Positions 6,078 through 14,900 of a DNA stretch of 16,018 nt are shown here, in pieces. The notes below the pieces were generated by a model that worked only from the letters and a program-made list of their open reading frames with translations, was not told the DNA's origin and did no database searches. Positions within the stretch are counted from its first letter, which is position 1. The number at the start of each line of letters is the position of its first letter. The stretch covers positions 1 to 16,018 of the forward strand of contig CAJUEV010000022.1 in assembly GCA_910585785.1 (NCBI GenBank), written 5' to 3'. The stretch is from an uncultured Christensenella sp. GTDB taxonomy: Bacteria > Bacillota > Clostridia > Christensenellales > Borkfalkiaceae. The position numbers were made by a program, and so were the translations under genes.

Positions 6078-7009
6078 AAATTATTTTATATGTATTTTCG
6101 GGAACGGGAAACACTCTTGCGGTTGCAAACCTGTATAAAAAATTCTTCGAGCAGGCTAATAAAGACGTTTCCGAAACGGACAAGTCCGTTTCGGTAGATA
6201 TCTACCGAATATCCGCAAAAAGCGGCGATTGCCCCTTACCCGACGATTACGACCTGGTAGGCATAGGCTATCCCATACACGCGTTTTGCGCGCCCGAGCC
6301 AATTATTAATTTTTGCAAAAATTTGCCCGCGGTGGAAAACAAGCGCACTTTTATTTTCAAAAGTTCGGGCGAGGGGCTGCACATAAACGACTGCTCGTCG
6401 CAAAAGTGCCTTAAAATTCTTTCGCAAAAGGGTTACGACGTGGTTATGGAAAGGCATATTGTTATGCCTTATAATATGATTTACCGCCACAACGACCAGA
6501 TGGCGCGGCAAATGTGGATTTACGCGCACGCAATAGCGGATTTGAATTGCAGAGAACTTTTAAGCGGAAAGCGCGAACGCGTAAAAAAGATTTTCCTTAA
6601 AACGATGTGGTTTGAGCCTATCGGTTGGATTGAACAGCGGTTTGCGCATATTCACGGTCCCGCCTTCAAGGTAAACCCCAAAAAGTGCATAAATTGCAAC
6701 AAGTGCATAAACGTGTGCCCGCAAAACAACATAAAAGTTGTCGACGGCAAATTTAAATTCGGCACCGACTGCGTGCTTTGTATGGGCTGTGCGTTCGGTT
6801 GCCCGAAGGACGCGATAAGCGTCGGCGTTTTCAAGTATTGGAAAGTTAACGGCAGTTATCATTTAAACAAACTTAAAAACGACGATAGCATACCCTTCCC
6901 CTACGTACCCAACCGCGCGAGAGGCATTTACAGATTTTACAAAAAATATTACCGCGAGTGGAACAAAAAACTTTCCGCGGCGGGAATTGACGTAAACGAC
7001 TATCTTTAA
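6074..7009 (+). CDS. EFR1-family flavodoxin/2x[4Fe-4S] ferredoxin protein
   Basis: The 311-aa protein has an N-terminal flavodoxin-like domain with the FMN phosphate loop SGTGNT at residues 9-14, and a C-terminal bacterial ferredoxin domain with two complete CxxCxxCxxxCP clusters: C205/C208/C211/C215 and C233/C236/C239/C243. This is the layout of the EFR1 group of anaerobe electron-transfer proteins. It would be cytosolic and pass electrons between FMN and iron-sulfur centres; the physiological donor and acceptor are not known. The ATG lies inside the stop region of the SDR gene (4-bp ATGA overlap), implying translational coupling and a joint redox role: it may feed electrons to, or take them from, the SDR reaction. 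No terminator is obvious in the 144 bp before the next gene, so readthrough is possible. Confidence 0.9.
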   Translation: MKIILYVFSGTGNTLAVANLYKKFFEQANKDVSETDKSVSVDIYRISAKSGDCPLPDDYDLVGIGYPIHAFCAPEPIINFCKNLPAVENKRTFIFKSSGEGLHINDCSSQKCLKILSQKGYDVVMERHIVMPYNMIYRHNDQMARQMWIYAHAIADLNCRELLSGKRERVKKIFLKTMWFEPIGWIEQRFAHIHGPAFKVNPKKCINCNKCINVCPQNNIKVVDGKFKFGTDCVLCMGCAFGCPKDAISVGVFKYWKVNGSYHLNKLKNDDSIPFPYVPNRARGIYRFYKKYYREWNKKLSAAGIDVNDYL

Positions 7010-7136
7010 CCGCGGAATTATGCCTGAACAAGCGCCGACAAACAATTTTAGGCAAACTTTTAAGCGCGGTATACCCGATTTTGCGGTGAACGCGGTTAAG
7101 TTGCCCGCCATACGTATTCGCGCGCGGATTTAGGCA

Positions 7137-7142
7137 TATAAT
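7137..7142 (+). promoter_or_regulatory. TATAAT box very close to the popT start
   Basis: An exact TATAAT lies 11 bp before ATG 7154. A start of transcription 7 bp after it would give a 5' leader of only about 5 nt. There is no convincing -35 at the right distance (GTATTC at 7114-7119) and no Shine-Dalgarno before the ATG. The rest of 7010-7136 shows no clear signal. Confidence 0.35.
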
Positions 7143-7153
7143 TTATATGAATT

Positions 7154-8101
7154 ATGAACGTTAAAGAGTTTTTTAAAAAATTCGGAATAGGCGCGGTTAT
7201 CGGCGCCGCTATGATTATCCCCGGGGTAAGCGGCGGAACGATTGCCGTGCTTTTGAATATTTACGACAAACTTATAAGCGCCATAAGCGACCTTAAAAAG
7301 GACTTTAAAAACAGTTTTCTGTTTTTGTTGCCGATAGCGCTTGGAGCGGTTGCCGCCATAGGCGCAATATTCTGGCCGCTGACAAAATTGCTTGAAGTTG
7401 CGCCCTTCCCCACTGTTATGCTGTTTACGGGGCTTTTATTGGGCGGAATACCCAAACTTTTTAAAGACGGCGTAAAAACCGGCTTTAAAAAGTGGAACGT
7501 AATCTCCATTTTAATACCGCTTGCGGCGGTTATAGGTATTTGCTTTATCCCTTCGCTGAAAGAAGCGGATTTAAGCGCGGGTATGCCCGCTTACGGCTAT
7601 GCGCTGCTTGCCCTTATAGGCGCGCTTGCTTCCTGCGCTTTGGTTATTCCCGGCGTAAGCGGCTCTATGCTGCTGCTCATCTTCGGGTATTACGACCCTA
7701 TTTTAAACACTATCAAGTCAATATTTTCAAATTTCGGACACTCAATTCTTGTGCTTGCGGTATTCGCTTCGGGGCTTATAATCGGATTTATAAGCATAGC
7801 CAAATTAATGAAGTTTTTGCTTAAAAAACTTCCGCGCGGCACATATTGGTCCATTATCGGCTTTGTTATAGGCTCGGTTCCCGCAATACTTATAACGTAT
7901 AACGGAAACTTCCCCGACTTCCCTTACGCGTCTTTGACAACGGCGCATATCGTAATAGGCGTTGTGCTGTTTGTCGCGGGAGCAATTGCAAGCTTTGCGC
8001 TGACCGCAATAGTAGAAGCAAAAATTAAAAACCGCGCCGAAAAGCAGCCGCAACCGACCGAAGCAACCGAAGCAGACGAAACGGATGAAAAAGCAGAATA
8101 A
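7154..8101 (+). CDS. popT: DUF368 family membrane protein, PopT-type undecaprenyl-phosphate translocase
   Basis: The 315-aa polytopic membrane protein carries the DUF368 signature twice: IIPGVSGGTIAVLL (residues 21-34) and VIPGVSGSMLLLIFGYYDP (164-182), a sign of two inverted structural halves. Several hydrophobic segments lie between about 12 and 285, and the last 25-30 residues are a hydrophilic, acidic tail (PTEATEADETDEKAE). DUF368 proteins (PopT) are reported to flip undecaprenyl phosphate back to the cytoplasmic face for reuse in cell-wall synthesis. The start at 7154 is set by the family N-terminus: an ATG at 7147 is out of frame and the next in-frame Met is within the first conserved motif region. 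There is no Shine-Dalgarno. The gene ends at a terminator shared with the convergent rpoC. Confidence 0.9.
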   Translation: MNVKEFFKKFGIGAVIGAAMIIPGVSGGTIAVLLNIYDKLISAISDLKKDFKNSFLFLLPIALGAVAAIGAIFWPLTKLLEVAPFPTVMLFTGLLLGGIPKLFKDGVKTGFKKWNVISILIPLAAVIGICFIPSLKEADLSAGMPAYGYALLALIGALASCALVIPGVSGSMLLLIFGYYDPILNTIKSIFSNFGHSILVLAVFASGLIIGFISIAKLMKFLLKKLPRGTYWSIIGFVIGSVPAILITYNGNFPDFPYASLTTAHIVIGVVLFVAGAIASFALTAIVEAKIKNRAEKQPQPTEATEADETDEKAE

Positions 8102-8169
8102 CTTGCTTAATTAAAAATTTAAAAAGCGGCAAAAAATTTTTTTAATTTGAATTTAAGTCTTGCGCGCGA

Positions 8170-8204
8170 AAAACCCTCTCGGACGATTTATCCGAGAGGG
8201 TTTT
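8170..8204. terminator. Bidirectional Rho-independent terminator between popT and rpoC
   Basis: A 14-bp perfect stem (8170-8183 with 8191-8204; CCCTCTCGGA core) with a 7-nt loop is followed by TTTT within and after the stem on the plus strand, and by a TTTTT run on the minus strand. It sits between two convergent stops, popT at 8101 and rpoC at 8226, and should end both transcripts. Confidence 0.9.
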
Positions 8205-8225
8205 ATTATTAGTTTATTTTGTTAT

Positions 8226-11200
8226 TCAGATGTTTTCTTCCGCCGCGTCCGTTATGCTGTTAAACGTCGGGTTTATCACGGGGGACATATTTTTATATTC
8301 TTTTACGCCCGTTCCCGCGGGAATGAGTTTACCTATAATAACGTTTTCTTTAAGTCCGATAAGCGGGTCAACCTTGTTCTTTATAGCGGCGTCGGTAAGC
8401 ACGCGGGCCGTTTCCTGGAAGGAAGCAGCCGACAGGAACGAGTCGGTTGAAAGCGCCGCTTTGGTTATACCAAGCAACACGCGCTTTTGCAACGCGGGCG
8501 TTCCGCCGTTTTCAATTGCCTCTCTGTTTTCTTCTTCAACGGTGAACATATCCACGGTTTCGCCGGGGAGAAGCGCGGTCGAGCCTGCGCTTTCAATTCT
8601 TACCTTTCTGAGCATCTGGCGCACGATAATTTCTACGTGCTTGTCGTTTATGTCAACGCCCTGCGAACGGTAAACGGACTGAACCTGTTCAAGAATATAA
8701 TCCTGAACGCCCTTTACGCCCGAAATTCTTAAAATATCCTGAGGATATACCGAACCTGCGTTCAATACCGTGCCGGGCTCTACCTTGTCGCCCGTCTTAA
8801 CAAGCAATTCGGAGTTGAAAGGAACGGTATAGTCTTTTTTGAGTTCCGCCGTAACGGGGTCGCGCACCAAAACGTGCTTCATATTGTCCTTATCGTCAAC
8901 GGTAACCACGCCGGAAACTTCGCACAAAGTCGAGCAGCCCTTGGGTTTACGCGCTTCAAATAATTCCTCTACGCGGGGAAGACCCTGGGTAATATCGCCC
9001 GTTGCCGCAATACCGCCCGTATGGAAGGTACGCATAGTAAGCTGGGTACCGGGCTCGCCTATGGACTGCGCCGCGATTACGCCGACAGCCTCGCCGGGCT
9101 GAACGGGAGTGTTGGTCGCCATATTCTTACCGTAGCACTTAGCGCATACGCCGTAACGCGAGTTGCAGGTGAATACCGAACGGATTGCAACCTGCTCTAT
9201 GCCCGCTTCGATAATCTTTTTGGCAATTTCGTCGGTAACGAAGCCGTTCATTCCAACAATTACGTTTCCGTCCTTGTCTTTGACGTCTTCCGCCACGAAT
9301 CTGCCCTGAATTCTGTCTTCAAGCCCCTCTATCGTTTCGCCGTTGGGTCCTATTATCGCCTTTACAAACATACCGCGGGGCTTTTTGCTGCCCGCCATAC
9401 AGTCGTCCTCGCGGACTATAACGTCCTGCGAAACGTCTACAAGACGTCTTGTCAAATAACCGGAGTCCGCCGTTTTAAGCGCGGTATCCGCCAAACCTTT
9501 ACGTCCGCCGTGCGACGAAATAAAGTATTCCAAAACGGAAAGTCCCTGACGGAAGCACGATTTAACGGGTACTTCAATCTTTTTACCCTGCGGGTTAACC
9601 ATCAGTCCGCGCATACCGGAAAGCTGCTTCATCTGGTCGATAGAGCCGCGCGCGCCCGAGTCCGCCATCATCCAGATGGGGTTAAACTTATCAAGCGACT
9701 TTTTCAACGCGTCGGTAACCTTGTCGGTCGCCTCGTCCCAAGCGTCGATAACCGCGTTATAACGCTCTTCCTCTCTCAAAAGTCCGCGCTGGTACTTCTT
9801 TTCGATTTTTATTACTTTATCTTCCGTTTCTGCGACAATCTGCTTTTTGGCGTCGGGAATATGCATATCGAATACTGACGTGGTAACCGCGCCGATTGTC
9901 GAGTATTTATAACCCAACGTTTTGATTTTGTCCAAAACGTCCGCCGCTCTGGACGCGCCGCCCGTCTTGAAGCAACGCTCTACAATTTTGCCAAGCTGCT
10001 TTTTGCCTACGGCAACGGATTTGCCCAAAAATTCGTAAGAAATTTCGTATTTTAAATAGTCTTCTTTGTTTACGCGTTTTACAAAACCCAAATCCTGAGG
10101 CATCTGAGAGTTGAAAATAATTCTTCCGACGGTGGTTTTTACTATGCCGGTAACTTCTTCGCCGTCGTAAGGAGAATTTTCGTCGTCGACAATAACCGTT
10201 CTTCTCACCTTAATTTCATCCTGCATATGGATGAGTTTAAGCTGATAGGCTATCATAGCCTCGTCTTCGGAAATATACGCGCCGCCAAAGTACTTTTCGG
10301 CGCCTTCTTCGCCCTCGGCGCATTCGTAATATCTGTCGCCGCCCCAACGGTAGAATTTACCTTCCTCTCTGCGGATAATCGTAAGATAGTACGAGCCCAA
10401 AACCATATCCTGAGCGGGCTGCATTACGGGTTTTCCGTCCGAAAGTTTTAAAATATTGTTGGAGGAAAGCATCAAAAATCTTGCTTCCGCCTGCGCTTCA
10501 ACCGAAAGGGGTACGTGCACCGCCATCTGGTCGCCGTCAAAGTCGGCGTTAAACGCCGCACAAACAAGCGGGTGAATTTTTATCGCTCTGCCTTCTATAA
10601 GCACCGGCTCGAAAGCCTGTATCGAAAGTCTGTGCAACGTGGGCGCACGGTTAAGCATTACGGGATGCTCTTTTATAACGTCTTCAAGCACGTCCCAAAC
10701 GAAGGGTTTTGCCTTTTCAACGGTGCGCTTTGCGCTCTTTATATTGTGGCACTGTCCGCTTTCCACAAGTTTTTTCATAACAAAAGGCTTGAAAAGTTCA
10801 ATCGCCATTTCCTTGGGAAGTCCGCACTGATACAATTTAAGTTCGGGTCCTACAACTATAACCGAACGTCCGGAATAGTCTACGCGCTTGCCCAAAAGGT
10901 TTTGACGGAAACGTCCCTGCTTACCGCGGAGCATACCCGACAGCGACTTCAATTCTCTGTTTGAAGGGCCCGAAAGCGCCTTGCCGCGACGGCCGTTGTC
11001 TATCAACGCGTCCACTGCTTCCTGCAACATACGCTTTTCGTTTTTGACAATCATATCGGGTGCGCCGAGTTCTATCATCCTTTTAAGACGGTTGTTGCGG
11101 TTGATAACCCTGCGGTACAAATCGTTAAGGTCGGAAGAAGCAAACCTGCCGCCGTCAAGCTGCACCATAGGGCGCAAATCGGGGGGCAATACGGGCAAAA

Positions 11201-11906
11201 CCGTCAAAACCATCCATTCGGGGCGGTTGCCGCTCTTTCTGAACGCTTCCAAAACCTCTATTCTTTTGACAGCCTTCACGCGCTTTTGCGCTGCTGAACT
11301 CGTTTCAATAATGTTTTTGGTGGCTTCGCACTCTTTTTCAAGGTCTACCGCCATCAATAATTCGCGGATTGCTTCCGCGCCCATTCCCACGCGCAATCCC
11401 GTCGTTTCGGAATCGCCGTATTTTTCCTCTATTTCGCGGAGTTCTTTATCGTTAATAACCTGCTTGTATTCAAGCACGGGCACCGTACCCGCGTCTATTA
11501 CCACGTATGCAGCAAAATAAATTACCTGCTCCAACGCCTTGGGGCTCATATCAAGAATCAAACCTATTCTTGAAGGAACGCCGCGGAAATACCAAATGTG
11601 CGATACGGGCGCGGCAAGTTCGATATGTCCCATTCTTTCGCGCCTTACTTTTGCGCGGGTTACTTCAACGCCGCACTTTTCGCAGGTGATACCTTTGTAA
11701 CGGATACGCTTGTACTTGCCGCAATGGCACTCCCAGTCCTTCATCGGTCCGAAAATGCGCTCGCAGAAAAGTCCGTCCTTTTCGGGTTTTTGCGTTCTGT
11801 AATTTATTGTTTCGGGCTTGGTTACCTCGCCCTTGGAAAGTTCCCTTATTTTTTCGGGGGAAGCTACGCTTATTTTAATTGAGTTGAAATCGTTTAATTC
11901 GAACAT
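8226..11906 (-). CDS. rpoC: DNA-directed RNA polymerase subunit beta'
   Basis: The 1226-aa protein is the clamp and catalytic half of RNA polymerase. Visible landmarks: N-terminal zinc site C60/C62/C75/C78; the catalytic Mg-binding NADFDGDQ loop at 453-460 (D455, D457, D459); the bridge helix around 804-829 (GLADTALKTADSGYLTRRLVDV); the second zinc site C836, C914, C921, C924; and the trigger loop region near 938-965 (IAAQSIGEPGTQLTMRTFHTGG). Length is normal for Firmicutes (about 1200), with no large insertion. ATG 11904-11906 is preceded by GGGAGGT (11915-11921), 9 nt away. It lies 15 bp after the rpoB stop, so the two are one operon. No ribosomal protein or elongation factor genes follow; transcription should end at the 8170-8204 hairpin. 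Confidence 0.99.
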   Translation of the reverse strand: MFELNDFNSIKISVASPEKIRELSKGEVTKPETINYRTQKPEKDGLFCERIFGPMKDWECHCGKYKRIRYKGITCEKCGVEVTRAKVRRERMGHIELAAPVSHIWYFRGVPSRIGLILDMSPKALEQVIYFAAYVVIDAGTVPVLEYKQVINDKELREIEEKYGDSETTGLRVGMGAEAIRELLMAVDLEKECEATKNIIETSSAAQKRVKAVKRIEVLEAFRKSGNRPEWMVLTVLPVLPPDLRPMVQLDGGRFASSDLNDLYRRVINRNNRLKRMIELGAPDMIVKNEKRMLQEAVDALIDNGRRGKALSGPSNRELKSLSGMLRGKQGRFRQNLLGKRVDYSGRSVIVVGPELKLYQCGLPKEMAIELFKPFVMKKLVESGQCHNIKSAKRTVEKAKPFVWDVLEDVIKEHPVMLNRAPTLHRLSIQAFEPVLIEGRAIKIHPLVCAAFNADFDGDQMAVHVPLSVEAQAEARFLMLSSNNILKLSDGKPVMQPAQDMVLGSYYLTIIRREEGKFYRWGGDRYYECAEGEEGAEKYFGGAYISEDEAMIAYQLKLIHMQDEIKVRRTVIVDDENSPYDGEEVTGIVKTTVGRIIFNSQMPQDLGFVKRVNKEDYLKYEISYEFLGKSVAVGKKQLGKIVERCFKTGGASRAADVLDKIKTLGYKYSTIGAVTTSVFDMHIPDAKKQIVAETEDKVIKIEKKYQRGLLREEERYNAVIDAWDEATDKVTDALKKSLDKFNPIWMMADSGARGSIDQMKQLSGMRGLMVNPQGKKIEVPVKSCFRQGLSVLEYFISSHGGRKGLADTALKTADSGYLTRRLVDVSQDVIVREDDCMAGSKKPRGMFVKAIIGPNGETIEGLEDRIQGRFVAEDVKDKDGNVIVGMNGFVTDEIAKKIIEAGIEQVAIRSVFTCNSRYGVCAKCYGKNMATNTPVQPGEAVGVIAAQSIGEPGTQLTMRTFHTGGIAATGDITQGLPRVEELFEARKPKGCSTLCEVSGVVTVDDKDNMKHVLVRDPVTAELKKDYTVPFNSELLVKTGDKVEPGTVLNAGSVYPQDILRISGVKGVQDYILEQVQSVYRSQGVDINDKHVEIIVRQMLRKVRIESAGSTALLPGETVDMFTVEEENREAIENGGTPALQKRVLLGITKAALSTDSFLSAASFQETARVLTDAAIKNKVDPLIGLKENVIIGKLIPAGTGVKEYKNMSPVINPTFNSITDAAEENI

Positions 11907-11921
11907 ACTTTATAACCTCCC

Positions 11922-14900
11922 TTATTCCTCGTCCCCGTTGTCGTCGGAGATTATATCCGTCAAATCGTCGTCTTCGTCGTCCTCGTCAAACAACGTAAAC
12001 TTATCCGAAAGGTCGTCATCGTCGCCGAAGTCGTCCATATCTTCTTCGCCGAACAGTTCGCGGCTGGTGAAGTCGTCTTCGTCGTTGTCGAATATGGAAA
12101 TTGGTTCAAGGTCTTCTTCATCCTCGTCGGAGTGCTTGATAATCTCGAATTCTTCTTCGGGAATCATATCCTCCGCTTCCTGTCTTTCGCGCTGGTGCGC
12201 GGTAGGAATAGAGTCGTCCTCGTCGTCAAGTTCGCGGATAACAAGTTCTTCGCCGCTTTCGGTAAGCACCTTTACGTCAAGCGCAAGCGACTGCAATTCT
12301 TTAAGCAACACTTTAAACGCTTCCGGTATGCCCGGCTCGGAAATATTGTTGCCTTTTACAATGCTTTCGTAAGTTTTTACACGTCCCACGATATCGTCCG
12401 ATTTAACGGTAAGAATTTCCTGCAAGATGTGCGCCGCGCCGTACGCTTCAAGCGCCCAAACTTCCATTTCGCCGAAACGCTGTCCGCCGAATTGCGCTTT
12501 ACCGCCGAGGGGCTGCTGCGTAACAAGGCTGTAAGGACCTATCGAACGCGCGTGAATCTTGTCGTCGACAAGGTGGATAAGTTTAATCATATACTGCACG
12601 CCCACGGTTACGCGGTTTTCGAAAGGTTCGCCGGTTCTGCCGTCGTAAACCTGAATTTTACCGTCAACCTTGCCTTCGGGGTTAAGTATATTGTTTTCGT
12701 TGAACAGTTTTTTAATGTCCTGTTCGGTAGCGCCGTCAAATACGGGGGTGGCAATCTTCCAACCCAGCTGTTTGCACACAAGGCCGAGGTGCACTTCAAG
12801 CACCTGTCCGATATTCATACGCGAAGGAACGCCCAACGGGTTTAGCACAATCTGCAAAGGCGTGCCGTCCGCAAGGAAGGGCATATCAGCCTGAGGCAGC
12901 ACGCGGGAGATAACGCCCTTATTACCGTGGCGTCCCGCCATCTTGTCGCCGACCTGTATTTTACGCTTCTGCGCAATATATACGCGCACCAATTTGGAAA
13001 CGCCGGGAGAAAGTTCGTCCTTGTTTTCGCGGGTGAACACCTTTACGTCGACTACTATACCGCCCTCGCCGTGAGGAACTTTAAGGGACGTATCCCTGAC
13101 TTCTCTCGCCTTTTCGCCGAATATTGCGCGCAGCAATCTTTCTTCGGGGGTAAGTTCCGCTTCGCCCTTGGGAGTAACTTTACCTACAAGTATATCGCCG
13201 GGCTGAACTTCGGCGCCTATTCTTATTATGCCGTCCGCGTCCAAATCTTTAAGCGCGTCTTCCGAAACGTTGGGTATATCCCTGGTTATTTCTTCCGCGC
13301 CGAGTTTGGTGTCTCTCGCTTCCGTTTCGTGCTCCTCTATATGGATAGATGTGAACACGTCGTCCTGAACAAGTTTTTCCGAAATGAGAATAGCGTCTTC
13401 ATAGTTATAGCCTTCCCACTCCATATAGCCTATCAAAATATTTTTACCAAGCGCAAGTTCGCCGTTGTTGGTGGCGGGACCGTCCGCTATTATTTCGCCC
13501 TTTTCAACTCTGTCGCCGGTATTTATTATCGCGCGCTGGTTTAAGCAGGTGCCCGCGTTCGAACGCTCGAACTTCTTCAAGGGATATTCCGCTACAAAAC
13601 CGCTGTCCTCGCGAATTTTAATGCAGTCGGAAGAAACAGCCACGGCAACGCCCGCGTTTCTCGCCTGAACCATAACGCCGCTGTCGCGCGCTATCGCCGC
13701 CTCAATGCCGGTTGCGACTATCGCGCTTTCCGTCTTCATAAGAGGAACTGCCTGACGTTGCATATTCGAGCCCATCAACGCACGGTTGGTATCGTCGTTT
13801 TCAAGGAAAGGTATAAGCGCCGTTGCAACCGAAACAAGCTGTTTGGGCGAAACGTCCATATAATCCATTCTGTCGGGCGAATACTGCGTAATCAAGTCGC
13901 GGTGACGGCAGCCTATGTGCAAGTTTACAAAACGGTTGTCCTCGTCAAGCGGCTCGTTTGCCTGCGCGACTATATATCTGTCTTCCTCGTCGGCGGTAAG
14001 ATAGTCCACCTTGTCGGTTACGCGGGTGTCTATAATTTTACCCTCCGCGTCGCGCACGTGCTCTACCTTTCTGTACGGGCTCATTATAAATCCGTATTCG
14101 TTTACCTTAGAGTAAGTCGCAAGCGAGGAAATAAGACCTATGTTCTGTCCTTCGGGAGTTTCTATGGGGCAAAGTCTGCCGTAGTGCGAGTGGTGAACGT
14201 CGCGCACTTCAAACGTAGCCCTGTCGCGGTTAAGTCCGCCGGGACCCAACGCGGAAAGTTTACGCTTGTGCGTAAGTTCTGCGGCGGGGTTTGTCTGGTC
14301 CATAAACTGGGATAACTGCGACGAGCCGAAAAACTCGCGTATTACCGCGGAAACGGGGCGCACGTTTACAAGTCCGGAAGGAGTAACTTCCATTGCGTCC
14401 TGCGTTGCCATACGCTCTTTAATAAGTTTTTCAAGCCTTGCAATACCTATTCTCAACTGGTTTTGCAACAGTTCGCCCACCGAACGTACGCGGCGGTTGC
14501 CCAAATGGTCGATATTGTCTATCGTGCCGATGCCGTACTGCAAATCTATATTGGTTGAAATTGCGGCGACTATATCGTCAACCGTAATGTGCTTGTGGTT
14601 TAACTTCTCTATTACGGGCTTTATCGTCTTTTTGTCGTCCGCGTCTATTTCCACAAGGTCGTTCTGCTGGAAAAGTTCCCAAAACTTTTTGCACGCCGCA
14701 ACAAACTTTATGCGCATTTCCTTGCGCTTTTCTCTGTTTTTCTTGTCCTCGGGCTTTTCGTCCTCCGTTTCGGGAGTTTCCGCAACGTAATAAATTGCGT
14801 TTATTTCGTCAATAAATTTTTCCGCAACTTCTTCCGTTTTTGCGCCGACGCATTCTTCCGCGATTTTGCGCATAAACTTGAAGTTTGGATAATATATCGT

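Noticed and set aside
7020..7133. 37-codon plus-strand frame between the EFR1 gene and popT
   Set aside because: No clear Shine-Dalgarno, no recognised features, and the length is within chance for this base composition.
9021..9878. 285-codon frame antisense to rpoC, and similar long frames antisense to rpoB (12132-12845, 12927-13544) and to the recombinase (3442-4029)
   Set aside because: They are shadows of strongly conserved genes with GC-rich third positions; composition is rich in Arg, Phe, Tyr and Val without domain features.
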